Assembly (NCBI RefSeq): GCF_004924335.1
Contig: NZ_CP024633.1
Location: 186,001 to 250,000 of the forward strand
DNA from: Mycobacteroides salmoniphilum
GTDB lineage: Bacteria > Actinomycetota > Actinomycetes > Mycobacteriales > Mycobacteriaceae
Length of the DNA stretch: 64,000 nucleotides
Direction: 5' to 3'
Made by a program: the position numbers and the translations under genes. Under the pieces are notes generated by a model that did not search any database, was not told where the DNA came from, and saw nothing but the letters and a program-made list of their open reading frames with translations. Position 1 is the first letter of the stretch. Each line of letters opens with the position of its first letter. Shown piece by piece: positions 1 through 8,639 of this stretch.

Positions 1-435
1 AAGCTGCGCGCGTGCCGCCATCTGCTGGGCGAAGAGCGCAGTCTGGATGCCGTGGAACAAGCCCTCCAGCCAGCCGACCAACTGTGCGTGCGCGATACGC
101 AGCTCGGCATCGGACGGAACGGTGTCCTCGAGGAACGGCAGGGTTAGCCGCTCCAGCTCCTCGCGGAGCTCCGGTGCGAGCCCGTCTTCCAGCTCGCGGA
201 TGGAGGCGGCGTGGATCTCGCGCAGCCGGGATCGGCTGGGTTCGTCGAGGGGAGCCGCGCGCACCTCCTCGAGGAGCTGCTTGATCATCGTGCCGATGCG
301 CATCACCTTGGCGGGCTGCTCGACGAGGTCGGTGATGGACGGGTCGTCGTCGGCGTCGTCGGCGCTCTTGTCGGAATCGTCGGCACCCAGAATGATCACC
401 TGGTCGTCGTCATCGTCTTGACCGGGATGGGTCAT
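1..435 (-). CDS. bpa: Bacterial proteasome activator (3' end cut by window)
   Basis: Ring-forming, ATP-independent activator of the 20S proteasome that feeds unfolded proteins into the core. The N-terminus begins MTHPGQDDDDDQVIILGADD, an acidic stretch typical of mycobacterial Bpa (Rv3780), followed by the conserved helical segments around LVEQPAKVMRIG, REIHAASIRELEDGL and GWLEGLFHGIQTALFAQQ. About 145 residues are present; the family is close to 175-180 aa, so the C-terminal tail with the proteasome-docking GQYL motif lies outside the window. Its ATG overlaps the TGA of the next minus-strand reading frame by the four bases ATGA (432-435), so the upstream membrane-protein gene and bpa are probably translated in a coupled way. 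Confidence 0.95.
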   Translation of the reverse strand, partial: MTHPGQDDDDDQVIILGADDSDKSADDADDDPSITDLVEQPAKVMRIGTMIKQLLEEVRAAPLDEPSRSRLREIHAASIRELEDGLAPELREELERLTLPFLEDTVPSDAELRIAHAQLVGWLEGLFHGIQTALFAQQMAARAQL

Positions 436-2408
436 CTGTCACCTTCCGCCTGTGATTTTTGGTCGCCTGCCCATTCGTAGATCTGAGCGGCGCCGCTGTC
501 GTACAGCTTTCTCCATGATCGGGATCTGTCCAACGACCTTAGTCCGTCGGGAACCTTGAATCCCTGGACCACGGGAGTACTGGTCATGACATAGCGAATG
601 TTCAGCGCGTGCACAGCTTCGGTCACACGCCGGTCGGTATCGGCATCGTCGGCGTAGGCCCAGAAGATGTACCGGTGATAACCCGGGCCCTGCTGCTGCG
701 GGAAGTCGTAGTGCGTCCAGAGCGGGTGCAGCCCCGCCACCGCGTACATCCAGCCCGAACCGTCCACGTTTCCGTCGCCGATGGTGGTGTTCTCGGCGCC
801 GGGCAGGGTCGCCAGGTAGGCGAAGGCGTCGAGCTTTGTGGGGCCCACCATCACCTGGTCGTATTTGGCGCCGACGAGGTACTTGTGCGGCAGGAAGTAA
901 TGCCGTGCGGCGAAGCTGCAGGTTCCGGCCAGCACGAGCGCCGTGACGACCAGCGCCCACTTCCGCGTGCGCTCCCCCCGCACCCTCGTCAGCACGGTGT
1001 AGGCCAGCGTGAACAGGCCGATCCCGGCGGCCGGGGCCAGTAGCAGGCACACGATGGCCGACAACCGGCGCGGGTCGCTGTAAAAGGCATCGGAGAACAG
1101 GGCCACCGCATGGCCGATGAAACCGCCAAAGGGTCTGGAGGAGTGGACAATCGCAACGATCAGTAGCAGCCAGACGGCGATCGGCCAGTACACCCGCTTC
1201 ACGATCAGCACCACCGTGCCGAGCAGGGCAAGCCAGAGCAGCGCGGACTGCACGGGGTAGTCGGCCAGGTGGCGGGTGTGCTGTGTGAGGGCGTCCAGTA
1301 GCGCGCGCCTTTTGCCCCACGGTGTGGCGAACTGGTGTCCGGCGATGATCTCGGACAATTGCAGCAGGGTGCGCAGTTGCGGGTAGAGCAGCACCAGTGA
1401 GGCGACGCCGGCGATGGCCAACGGTACAAAGCCATTTCCCCAGCGGGGCTTTGCTTTTTGTTCCTTGCCCCGGTACCGGGATAGCGGTGCGAGGAGCCAC
1501 CAGGCGCCCACGAAGACGACCGCCACAATGGCGCCCGAGGTGTGTACCGAGGCGATCCCCACGAATGCCAGGACGGCCACCGGTATGCGGCTACGGTCGG
1601 CGACCACGCTCGTGATGGCGATCACGGCGGGGCCCACGAGGGCGAAGGACACCAGGTTCGGGACGGCCGCGACGTAGAACTCCACATAGGGCAGTGCCGT
1701 GAACGACGCCGAGAGTGCGGCGGCGGTGGCTGCGGAACCGGCCTGGAAGGTGCGGCTGGTGCGACCGCGCAGCAGCTGCCAGGTAAGCGCCGCCGCACTC
1801 AGGGGAAAGAGCAGCGACCCGGCCACCGCGTACAGCGTGTAGCTGGTGGTGGGAGCCGCGCCGGTCAGTTGGCAGAGCACCGCGGCCAGCCCGTGGAAGG
1901 CCGACGGGTAGTAGAGCGTGGCATGCGTCTCGACGTTGCGGAGGTCACCCATCCGGGTCGACGATGCTTGCCCGGTGTCGAGGATGTAGCGGATGGTGTT
2001 TCCGTGCCACATCGAGTCCCAGGTGCTGGGGATCGATTGCCAGTTGGTCAGCCCACGCAGGAACGCGTAGAAGATCAGCGCGGTCCCGATCGCGATGCCG
2101 AACGCGACCGCGATGAGCGCCGCGCGATTTTGTGACGGGAATTGTTCGGCGTGCTCTTTCGGCCGCAGACGGCGCCAGATCAGCCGCGCGATGACGATCG
2201 CGCCGAGTAGCGCAAACCCGGCGGAAACTGAGTTCCACGGTATGCCGATTGAGCCGAAGGTGACGATGCACAGCCCAACTAGCCCATAGGTCAATGCAGG
2301 TGCGGTGACGGCGGCCGAATGCGTTGGTAGCCCGAAGGCTCGGCCAATCAGCCAGCCTGGGATGAACAGCAACAGCAGTGCCGTAGCCACCCCGAAAGCG
2401 AACGACAT
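432..2408 (-). CDS. Polytopic membrane protein, Rv3779-like, DUF6541 family
   Basis: A 658-residue protein with hydrophobic helices along most of its length. The first extracytoplasmic loop carries the DUF6541 hallmarks: an aspartate followed by WH (D131, W134, H135) and YYPSAFHG at 166-173. This resembles GT-C glycosyltransferases that use polyprenyl-phosphate sugars, where an acidic residue in the first loop is catalytic. The M. tuberculosis homologue Rv3779 has been linked to cell-envelope glycosylation, including the galactosamine decoration of arabinogalactan. A similar role here is inferred from position beside bpa and overall resemblance. Its stop overlaps the bpa start by 4 bp. Confidence 0.85.
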   Translation of the reverse strand: MSFAFGVATALLLLFIPGWLIGRAFGLPTHSAAVTAPALTYGLVGLCIVTFGSIGIPWNSVSAGFALLGAIVIARLIWRRLRPKEHAEQFPSQNRAALIAVAFGIAIGTALIFYAFLRGLTNWQSIPSTWDSMWHGNTIRYILDTGQASSTRMGDLRNVETHATLYYPSAFHGLAAVLCQLTGAAPTTSYTLYAVAGSLLFPLSAAALTWQLLRGRTSRTFQAGSAATAAALSASFTALPYVEFYVAAVPNLVSFALVGPAVIAITSVVADRSRIPVAVLAFVGIASVHTSGAIVAVVFVGAWWLLAPLSRYRGKEQKAKPRWGNGFVPLAIAGVASLVLLYPQLRTLLQLSEIIAGHQFATPWGKRRALLDALTQHTRHLADYPVQSALLWLALLGTVVLIVKRVYWPIAVWLLLIVAIVHSSRPFGGFIGHAVALFSDAFYSDPRRLSAIVCLLLAPAAGIGLFTLAYTVLTRVRGERTRKWALVVTALVLAGTCSFAARHYFLPHKYLVGAKYDQVMVGPTKLDAFAYLATLPGAENTTIGDGNVDGSGWMYAVAGLHPLWTHYDFPQQQGPGYHRYIFWAYADDADTDRRVTEAVHALNIRYVMTSTPVVQGFKVPDGLRSLDRSRSWRKLYDSGAAQIYEWAGDQKSQAEGDR

Positions 2409-2517
2409 TGCTCTAGTATGACTACACGAGACGGCGCCGTGGACCGTCGTCCGTCGGGACGTGGTGCAACGACGGGTTCAGCGCCGTGACCTGTGGTGAG
2501 CATCTAAGGTGTCTGGC

Positions 2518-3714
2518 ATGGCTTATGACGTCGCCCGGGTGCGTGGTTTGCACCCGTCCCTCGGCGACGGGTGGGTGCATTTCGACACCCAAGCCGGGAT
2601 GCTGATCCCCGATGCGGTTGCTACGACTGTATCCACCGCGTTCCGCGGATCCTTTTCCGACACGCGGGGGCCTCACCCCAGCGCCCGGCGCAGTGCCGCC
2701 GTTCTCGAGGCCGCTCGACACGCTGCGGCAGATCTGGTGGGCGCCGACCCGCGCGGGGTGGTGCTGGGCAGTGACCGCGCGGTCCTGCTCAACTCGCTGG
2801 CCGAGGGGTCGTCGTCCAAGGCGGGGCTGGGCTACGAGTTGGTGGTGTCCCGGCTGGACGAAGAGGCCAATGTGCAGCCGTGGCTGCGTTCGGCCAACCG
2901 GTACGGAGCCAAGGTCAAATGGGCCGAGGTGGACATCGAGTCCGGTGATCTGCCGTCCTGGCAGTGGGAGTCGTTGATTACCAAGCCGACCCGGTTGGTG
3001 GCGGTGACGGCGGCTTCGTCGACCCTGGGCACGATGCCGGATCTGCAGCAGGCCACCAAGCTGGCGCACGCGGTCGGTGGCATCGTGGTGATGGACTGTT
3101 CGAGCCTGGTGCCCTACCGCGCCGTGGACATCGAATCTCTCGATGCCGATGTCGTTGCCTTCAATGCGACGGCCTGGGGTGGACCACCGGTGGGCGCGTT
3201 GGTGTTTCGCGACCCCGCCCTGCTGGATTCGATCAGTTCGATATCGCTCAATCCGTTGGCCAGTGGTCCGGCGCGGCTGGAGCTCGGCGGGCATCAGTTC
3301 GCGATGTTGGCCGGCCTGGTCGCCAGCGTGGAGTACCTGGCTGGTTTGGACGAGTCCGCCTCGGGTACCCGGCGTGAGCGACTGTTGACGTCGCTGAACT
3401 CGGCGGGTGCGTACCTGGACTGGTTGTTCAGGTATCTGGTGAGCGCGCTGCGCACGTTGCCGCGCGTCATGGTCATCGGTTCTCCCGAGGACCGGATCCC
3501 GGCGCTCAGCTTCACCGTGATCGGGATTCCCGCCGACCGCGTGGTGCAGCGCCTGGCTGACAACGGGGTGTGCGCGATCGCCAACACCAGTTCGCGGGTG
3601 CTCGACGCCATCGGTGTGAACGAGATCGGCGGTGCGATCACGGTTGGGTTGGGGCACTATTCGACGGCCGCCGAGGTTGACCAGCTGGTGCGTGCGGTCG
3701 CCTCGCTGGGCTGA
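2518..3714 (+). CDS. Cysteine desulfurase-fold protein without PLP lysine (Rv3778c-like)
   Basis: A 398-residue protein of the class V aminotransferase (SufS/NifS-like) fold, corresponding to Rv3778c by neighbourhood. The ATG at 2518 is preferred over the in-frame GTG at 2509 because AAGG lies 8 nt upstream. The strand holding the cofactor aspartate is kept (VVMDCSS, D193). The position that holds the Schiff-base lysine in SufS (F-S-G-H-K) reads [12 protein letters not shown] at about 215-226, with alanine where lysine is expected. No catalytic cysteine loop is obvious. The protein may therefore be a non-enzymatic or altered member. Convergent with the oxidoreductase gene, with a gap of about 23 bp. 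Confidence 0.8.
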   Translation: MAYDVARVRGLHPSLGDGWVHFDTQAGMLIPDAVATTVSTAFRGSFSDTRGPHPSARRSAAVLEAARHAAADLVGADPRGVVLGSDRAVLLNSLAEGSSSKAGLGYELVVSRLDEEANVQPWLRSANRYGAKVKWAEVDIESGDLPSWQWESLITKPTRLVAVTAASSTLGTMPDLQQATKLAHAVGGIVVMDCSSLVPYRAVDIESLDADVVAFNATAWGGPPVGALVFRDPALLDSISSISLNPLASGPARLELGGHQFAMLAGLVASVEYLAGLDESASGTRRERLLTSLNSAGAYLDWLFRYLVSALRTLPRVMVIGSPEDRIPALSFTVIGIPADRVVQRLADNGVCAIANTSSRVLDAIGVNEIGGAITVGLGHYSTAAEVDQLVRAVASLG

Positions 3715-3737
3715 TCGCTTCGGCCTGCTGTGACGGC

Positions 3738-4724
3738 TCAGAGCGTGAGCAGTACCTTCCCCACGACCTCGCCGCGCTCCAGGAGGCGATGTGCCTCGGC
3801 GGCATGGCTTATCGGGATCTCGGCACCCACGATCGGCCGGACTTTGCCCGCCTCGACGAGCGGCCACAGGTTCTGCGTGACGGACTCGACGATTGTGGCC
3901 TTGCCGGACGGCCCGTCCAGCGGCCGCCCGCGCAGGGTGGTGGCGGTGACAGAGCCGCGCTTGATGATCAGCTTGCCGATGTTCAGCTCGGCTACTGCGC
4001 CGCCTTGCATACCGATGATGACGAGGTGCCCGTCGTTGCCGAGAGCATCGATGTTCCGGTCTAGGTATTTCGCTCCCATGATGTCGAGGATGAGGTCGAC
4101 GCCGGCGCCCTCGGTGAAGTTGTGAACTGCCTGTACAAAATCGGTGTCCCGATAGTTGATTGTCAGGTCGGCGCCAAGATCACCACAGGCGTCGAGCTTG
4201 TCAGGTGTGCCGGCGGTCACGGCAACCCGCACACCGAGTGCCTTGGCGACTTGAATGGCGTGGGTACCGATACCGCTTGAGCCGCCATGTATCAGGATGG
4301 ATTGTCCGGCAGTCATTCTCGCCGTCATTACCAGGTTCGACCACACGGTGCACGCGACTTCGGGTAGAGCGGCCGCGACGTCAAGGCTGACATGTGACGG
4401 AATCGGCAGCAACTGGCCGACGGGTACTACCACTTTCTCGGCGTAACCACCGCCGGACAGCAGCGCACAAACATGTTGCCCCACAGTCCATCCTGTGACA
4501 TTCGCGCCAACCTGGCTAATGGTTCCGGAACATTCGAGGCCCAGTATGTGGCTCGCCCCGGGCGGCATGGGGTACAGACCTTGTCGCTGCAGCAGATCCG
4601 CACGGTTAACTGCGGCGGCGGTGACGTCGATCAGTATTTCGCCTGGTCCTGGGGTTGGGTCGGGAACTTCGGTCCAGCACAGCGCTTCTGGCCCGCCCGG
4701 CTGGTCAACGGTGATAGCGTGCAT
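3738..4724 (-). CDS. NAD(P)H:quinone oxidoreductase, zeta-crystallin type
   Basis: A medium-chain dehydrogenase/reductase of 328 residues resembling Rv3777. It begins MHAITVDQPGGPEALCW, keeps the N-terminal GroES-like fold (AAAVNRADLLQRQG) and the Rossmann segment ILIHGGSSGIGTHAIQVAK, and lacks the zinc-site cysteines of alcohol dehydrogenases, which fits the zinc-free quinone reductase branch. The frame stays open upstream to 4985, but homology starts at the Met at 4724. It is divergent from the MarR-type gene at 4827 with only about 100 bp between them, so local control by that regulator in response to quinones or electrophiles is a reasonable inference. Confidence 0.88.
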   Translation of the reverse strand: MHAITVDQPGGPEALCWTEVPDPTPGPGEILIDVTAAAVNRADLLQRQGLYPMPPGASHILGLECSGTISQVGANVTGWTVGQHVCALLSGGGYAEKVVVPVGQLLPIPSHVSLDVAAALPEVACTVWSNLVMTARMTAGQSILIHGGSSGIGTHAIQVAKALGVRVAVTAGTPDKLDACGDLGADLTINYRDTDFVQAVHNFTEGAGVDLILDIMGAKYLDRNIDALGNDGHLVIIGMQGGAVAELNIGKLIIKRGSVTATTLRGRPLDGPSGKATIVESVTQNLWPLVEAGKVRPIVGAEIPISHAAEAHRLLERGEVVGKVLLTL

Positions 4725-4826
4725 GACAACCAGACTATGCCGAGCTATTGGTGGTCGCCGGGTTATCACTGCGGATGGAGGCGCGGTCGGGGCCGTAGCT
4801 TGGTCGGCGGAAGGGGGGGATTGTGT

Positions 4827-5330
4827 ATGAGTACGCGTTCGGAGAGTGAAGTCCCAGGACTTGACCTCGCCGAATTTCGTTCGTGGCAAAACTTTTGGGT
4901 GGCAACTAATCGGTTGTACTTCTTGTTGAACCGGAAAATGGTTGCATCGCATGGTATTTCGTTGACGGACTTCCAAGTTCTCCAACAGTTGTTGCGATCA
5001 GCTAACGGTAGCTGCCGGATGGGGGATATCGCTACCAGCCTGCTGGCCTCGCGCAGCCGGATCACGCACCAAGTGCGCCGTCTGGAGGATCAGGGCCTGG
5101 TGAAGCGTGGGTCGATGCCGCACGACCGCAGGGCGGTGCTGGCGGCGCTCACCGAGCAGGGTCGCGCCCTCGGCGAGGCGGCAATGTCCACCTACGCCGA
5201 ATGCGTCCGCGAGCACTACCTGACCCGACTGAGCCGGGCGCAGCAGGCCGCCATCGCGGAGAGCTTCCGGCGCGTCGGTGAGGGCGCCGAGGACGCGCTC
5301 AGGGACGGGGAGGGCCGCGGCGGGGAGTAG
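4827..5330 (+). CDS. MarR family transcriptional regulator
   Basis: A 167-residue winged-helix protein. The recognition region reads MGDIATSLLASRSRITHQVRR followed by LEDQGLVKRGSMPHDRRAVLAALTEQGR, the classic MarR helix-turn-helix plus wing with the D-x-R signature. The ATG at 4827 has a purine-rich GGAAGGGGGGA tract upstream; the frame is open further upstream but overlaps the promoter of the divergent oxidoreductase gene. The C-terminus is helical and probably forms the dimer interface. Auto-repression and repression of the divergent quinone reductase are likely from the arrangement but no clear operator palindrome was found. Confidence 0.88.
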   Translation: MSTRSESEVPGLDLAEFRSWQNFWVATNRLYFLLNRKMVASHGISLTDFQVLQQLLRSANGSCRMGDIATSLLASRSRITHQVRRLEDQGLVKRGSMPHDRRAVLAALTEQGRALGEAAMSTYAECVREHYLTRLSRAQQAAIAESFRRVGEGAEDALRDGEGRGGE

Positions 5331-5361
5331 GCCGCCTGGCGGAGCCGCTAGGCTTGCGCAC

Positions 5362-5448
5362 GGTGGCGTGGCAGAGCGGCCTAATGCACTCGCCTTGAAA
5401 GCGAGAGACGGCTAACACCGTCCGGGGGTTCAAATCCCTCCGCCACCG
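5362..5448 (+). tRNA. tRNA-Ser(TGA)
   Basis: An 87-nt type II tRNA. The acceptor arms GGTGGCG and CGCCACC pair, the anticodon stem CTCGC/GCGAG encloses loop CTTGAAA with anticodon TGA at 5396-5398, a long variable arm follows (GACGGCTAACACCGTC) and the T arm GGGGGTTCAAATCCCTC is canonical. The discriminator is G, as expected for serine. CCA is not encoded. Confidence 0.97.
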
Positions 5449-5645
5449 CTCTTGACTCCTCAGCTAGGCGCGTGAGCGCGCACCTGACGGCTACCGCAAC
5501 CGCGGATGTTTCGGTTCCCGGCCCGGCTCGAACGGGCTGTCTCCCTCGCCGGCTGCGTATGCAGCGGACCGCGCGTACCGGTTAGCGCGGTCTGGGGCGG
5601 GGCGTCGGTGATGCTGCGAGGGAGGCTCTGCACCCGGCAACGCAT

Positions 5646-6179
5646 TTAGGACCGCGGCCGCGTGATCAGTTGTGTGTGTACGGGGGTGGAGCCGGTAGTC
5701 AGATCCAACACCGGGCAATGCGCGTCCACGGCTTCGTGAAGTTCGCGGTACCGCTCGTCGCTGTCCGGCCCGGAGACCGTCACCGTGACGCGGATCTGCT
5801 GGAAGCCGGGGCGGACGCTGTCGTCCAGGCCGAAGAAGCCGCGCACATCGAGGTCGCCCTCGGCGCTGGCGCTGAGTGAATCGACTTGAATCCCTAGTCT
5901 TTCCGCCCAGAACCGATAGGTCACCACCTGGCAGGACAGCAGCGATGCCAGGTAGTACTCGACGGGATTGGGTGCTGTGTTCTGCCCGCCGAGGCTTGGC
6001 GGCTCGTCGACGTGGACGCGGTACTTGCCCAGGGTGATCTCGCTACCGACCGTGCCCTCTGGTTGGGCGGACGCCTTGAACACCACCGTCGCGGCGCTTG
6101 GCTTGTCGGCGACCGCCTGTCGGGTCGCATCGGTGATCGCGTTGAGGGACGTTGTCGAGGCAGTCACGCGCGGTGACAT
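5646..6179 (-). CDS. OsmC family peroxiredoxin-like protein
   Basis: A 177-residue OsmC/Ohr-fold protein, likely a thiol-dependent peroxidase. Both redox cysteines of the family are present: C83 in LASLLSCQVVTYRFW and C155 in VDAHCPVLDL. The N-terminal part (VVFKASAQPEG, LGKYRVHVDEPPSLGGQNTAPNPVEYYLA) is the usual OsmC half-sheet with the GG-x-x-x-APNPVE motif. It is divergent from the methyltransferase gene; the 100-bp gap holds a palindrome. The 5449-5645 stretch between tRNA-Ser and this gene shows no convincing gene. Confidence 0.9.
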   Translation of the reverse strand: MSPRVTASTTSLNAITDATRQAVADKPSAATVVFKASAQPEGTVGSEITLGKYRVHVDEPPSLGGQNTAPNPVEYYLASLLSCQVVTYRFWAERLGIQVDSLSASAEGDLDVRGFFGLDDSVRPGFQQIRVTVTVSGPDSDERYRELHEAVDAHCPVLDLTTGSTPVHTQLITRPRS

Positions 6180-6255
6180 TAGTCGGGTAACCGCCGCGCC
6201 GGGAGGGTTGCGTCCGTGGTGAATCCAACGCTGCGGAAACGTAGGAATGTTTAAA

Positions 6256-6269
6256 AGGATAGATATCCT
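6256..6269. promoter_or_regulatory. Palindrome AGGATA-GA-TATCCT, candidate operator
   Basis: A perfect 6-bp inverted repeat with a 2-bp spacer in the divergent OsmC/methyltransferase intergenic region, flanked by further AT-rich half-symmetry. The right arm TATCCT also fits a -10 box about 14 nt before the methyltransferase start, so a bound regulator would block transcription. The nearby COG2345-type regulator is the natural candidate to bind here. Confidence 0.5.
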
Positions 6270-6282
6270 CTAAATTGGAGTT

Positions 6283-7083
6283 GTGGCTGACAGAGAAACG
6301 CTTCCGCTGGCTGGGCGCCGGGATGAAGACCTTCCCGGCCACTGGCTGCTGGCACGGTTGGGTAAGCGCGTACTGCGCCCGGGCGGGCGTGAACTGACCA
6401 CCCGGCTCTTGGCCGCCGGGAAGGTGACTGATGCCGATGTGGTCGAACTCGGGCCCGGGCTGGGCCGGACTGCGCGCGACATCGTGGCGCTGCACCCGCG
6501 GTCCTATATCGGTATCGATGACACCGCGGCGGCCACGGAATCGGTGCGCAATGTCGTCGCATCGTGTGGTGGGCGCGTGATTGTCGCGGACGCCGCCAGT
6601 ACGGGTCTGCCCGACGCCAGCACCGACGTCGTCGTGGGCGAGGCGATGCTGACGATGCAGAGCGACAAGGCCAAGCGGGCCATTGTGGACGAGGCATACC
6701 GGGTGTTACGGCCGGGCGGGCGGTACGCGATTCACGAGCTCGGGCTGACACCGGACTCCGTGGACGCGGCCACTAAGGACGCGATTCGCGGGGCTCTGGC
6801 CCGCTCGATCAAAGTCAACGCACGGCCGCTCACCGTGGCCGAGTGGAGTGAGCTGCTCCGTGCCTCGGGATTCGAGGTGGTGAGCACCGACCGGGCGGCG
6901 ATGGCGCTGCTGCGCCCGCGGCGCGTCATCGCCGACGAGGGCATTATCGGAGCCCTGCGGCTGGTGAAAAACGTTCTCCTGCATGGTGGCGCGCGCAAGC
7001 GAGTGCTTGCCATGCGCCGTACATTTCGTGAACACAGCGACGCGCTGACGGCGGTCGCGGTAGTCGGCGTCCGGCCCCAATGA
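6283..7083 (+). CDS. SAM-dependent methyltransferase, class I
   Basis: A 266-residue class I methyltransferase. Motif I is VVELGPGLGRTARD (about 53-66), the acidic ribose-binding strand end is YIGIDDT, and the post-motif region AYRVLRPGGRYAIHELGL is typical of the Methyltransf_11 group. The start is GTG at 6283. A small-molecule substrate is likely but cannot be named. The TGA overlaps the ATG of the next gene (ATGA at 7080-7083), giving an operon of methyltransferase, HTH regulator and cupin, divergent from OsmC. Confidence 0.85.
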   Translation: MADRETLPLAGRRDEDLPGHWLLARLGKRVLRPGGRELTTRLLAAGKVTDADVVELGPGLGRTARDIVALHPRSYIGIDDTAAATESVRNVVASCGGRVIVADAASTGLPDASTDVVVGEAMLTMQSDKAKRAIVDEAYRVLRPGGRYAIHELGLTPDSVDAATKDAIRGALARSIKVNARPLTVAEWSELLRASGFEVVSTDRAAMALLRPRRVIADEGIIGALRLVKNVLLHGGARKRVLAMRRTFREHSDALTAVAVVGVRPQ

Positions 7084-7745
7084 CCGGTAACCGCAAAGCG
7101 GGCCAACAGCGCGACCGGGTGCTCGGGCTGTTGCGGGAGGCGCCGCAGCCGGTCGGCGTACAGCACATTGCCGATAGTCTGCGGATCCACATCACCACGG
7201 TGCGCTTCCACCTCAAGACCCTGGAAGAGCAGGGGCAGATCGTCCGGCGCGGTGGCAGTGCCGGCCAGAAGGCAGGCAGGCCCAGCCTCGCTTACGCGAT
7301 CGCCCCACGGCTCGACTACGCCGATGTCGTGTCGCTTTTCGCAGTCCATCTCGGTGGCACCCCCGCCGAGCGTGAATCACGGGCGGCGCTGGTGGGGGCC
7401 GATCTGGCACACCGGGTTAACGTGGCGCGCCACCGGGTAGCCATCCCCGCCGCCGATTTGGTCGCGGAAACCCTTGGCGAACTGGGGTTTACAGTGCACT
7501 CCACGCTGATGTCCTTTGGTCGAATCACCGTGCAGATTTGTTCCTGCCCGCTCGCCGAGATCGCCGCGGCTGCCCCGGAAGTGGTCCGCGGGATCCAACG
7601 GGGTCTCATCCAGGAAGTTCTCGATGTCAACGCCGACGCGGTCGGCGGGCAGTTTCAGGTGACGGTGTCACCCGACGCCGGGCATGGGGATTGCACGGTC
7701 ATTCTGGCTCTGCACCCGTGTGACGCAGTGCCCCAACACCAGTAA
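7080..7745 (+). CDS. COG2345-type HTH regulator with conserved cysteines
   Basis: A 221-residue regulator with an N-terminal winged helix-turn-helix (IADSLRIHITTVRFHLKTLEEQG at about 30-52; RPSLAYAI wing). The C-terminal half holds C154 and C156 (QICSCPLAEI) and C205 (GHGDCTV). This spacing resembles predicted regulators related to SufR, in which cysteines bind an iron-sulfur cluster; a redox or nitric-oxide sensing role is inferred, not shown. It overlaps the preceding methyltransferase by 4 bp and probably controls the local genes through the palindrome at 6256-6269. Confidence 0.8.
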   Translation: MTGNRKAGQQRDRVLGLLREAPQPVGVQHIADSLRIHITTVRFHLKTLEEQGQIVRRGGSAGQKAGRPSLAYAIAPRLDYADVVSLFAVHLGGTPAERESRAALVGADLAHRVNVARHRVAIPAADLVAETLGELGFTVHSTLMSFGRITVQICSCPLAEIAAAAPEVVRGIQRGLIQEVLDVNADAVGGQFQVTVSPDAGHGDCTVILALHPCDAVPQHQ

Positions 7746-7757
7746 GGAGACCAGGCC

Positions 7758-8093
7758 ATGGACGTCATCTCGATGGCAGCCCTGGGCGATGAGCAGTTCG
7801 CAACAGCGAAGAATGCGCATAGCGGCCGGGCGGCGCACACCGTGCACGGCGGCAGCGGCCATGTGCTGAGGCAGGTGGTGCTGGCTCTCGCCGGTGGTCA
7901 CCAGCTTGCCGAACATGAAAACCCTGGTGAAGCAACCCTATTGGTGCTCAGTGGACGGGTGGAACTCGCGACGGCAACGGAGAAGGCCGTCTTGACCGCC
8001 CGCGACTACGTGATCATTCCGCAGGAGCGCCACGACCTTACGGCGGTTGAAGACTCTGTGGTGCTGCTGACCGTGGTCGGCCGGGTGGGGTGA
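7758..8093 (+). CDS. Small cupin-domain protein
   Basis: A 111-residue single-domain cupin. The region HVLRQVVLALAGGHQLAEHENPGEATLLVLSGRVEL contains the family's first motif (H-x-H-like E/H cluster around QLAEHENPGEA) and YVIIPQERHDLTAVED is the second motif with its histidine. These residues would bind a metal ion. An AGGAG ribosome site sits about 8 nt before the ATG, 12 bp after the regulator gene, so it is the last gene of that operon. Confidence 0.85.
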   Translation: MDVISMAALGDEQFATAKNAHSGRAAHTVHGGSGHVLRQVVLALAGGHQLAEHENPGEATLLVLSGRVELATATEKAVLTARDYVIIPQERHDLTAVEDSVVLLTVVGRVG

Positions 8094-8109
8094 AGCAGTC
8101 GCGGCTACA

Positions 8110-8583
8110 TCACATCCGGGGGATGTTCAGCGGCACGTTCCAGCCGGCCAGCTTGCAGTCGATTTGTTTGGGGGATTGGTACCCCTCAAGGTAGGTCGCC
8201 GCCGATCCACAGGCCAAGTACGTCCCCGGCTTGAGGGCCACTGGCTGGTCGTCGGGTGGGAAGACCACCGAAACTGAATCCCCATTGTGGATGTCTCGGA
8301 CCGCCGTGTACTCCAACGGCACCGCATTCGCCGCACCCTCCGGAGTGCCGTCGTCGACGGTCAGGCGCAGCGTGAACTCCATCGGCACGCTGTCCAGATT
8401 GGTGTAGCAGCCACTGGCGTCGATCCGTGTCTGCACCATCTGCGCCCCACCCACCGTTGCGATGTACGGTCTGGCGATACTGAAGTTGCAGCCGACCTCG
8501 TTGACGTCAGCCTGTGCGGGGACTGCCATCCCGGTCGCCGCGAGTACCGCCGCCAGCACGCCACCCAGCCATTCTTTGACCAT
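8110..8583 (-). CDS. Secreted protein of unknown function
   Basis: A 157-residue protein starting MVKEWLGGVLAAVLAATGMA, a Sec signal peptide with a likely cleavage after PAQA. The mature part has cysteines near its start (EVGCNFS), in the middle (DASGCYTN) and near the end (LACGSA, IDCKLAG), suggesting disulfides, and predicted beta structure. I do not recognise a functional family. The Met at 8583 is chosen because the signal peptide begins there; an ATG six codons upstream is possible. Confidence 0.75.
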   Translation of the reverse strand: MVKEWLGGVLAAVLAATGMAVPAQADVNEVGCNFSIARPYIATVGGAQMVQTRIDASGCYTNLDSVPMEFTLRLTVDDGTPEGAANAVPLEYTAVRDIHNGDSVSVVFPPDDQPVALKPGTYLACGSAATYLEGYQSPKQIDCKLAGWNVPLNIPRM

Positions 8584-8639
8584 GATCGCACTATGGCACA
8601 TCTTTGCTGACGGGGCTAAGAAACCGGCCGCCTACCCCA

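Noticed and set aside
2422..3867. 481-codon minus-strand frame opposite the Rv3778c-like gene
   Set aside because: Arg/Gly/His-rich product without domains; a high-GC antisense shadow of a real gene.
5362..5645. tRNA-Ser(TGA) as an integration site for a mobile element
   Set aside because: No repeat of the tRNA 3' end downstream, no integrase, and neighbouring genes look like ordinary chromosomal genes.
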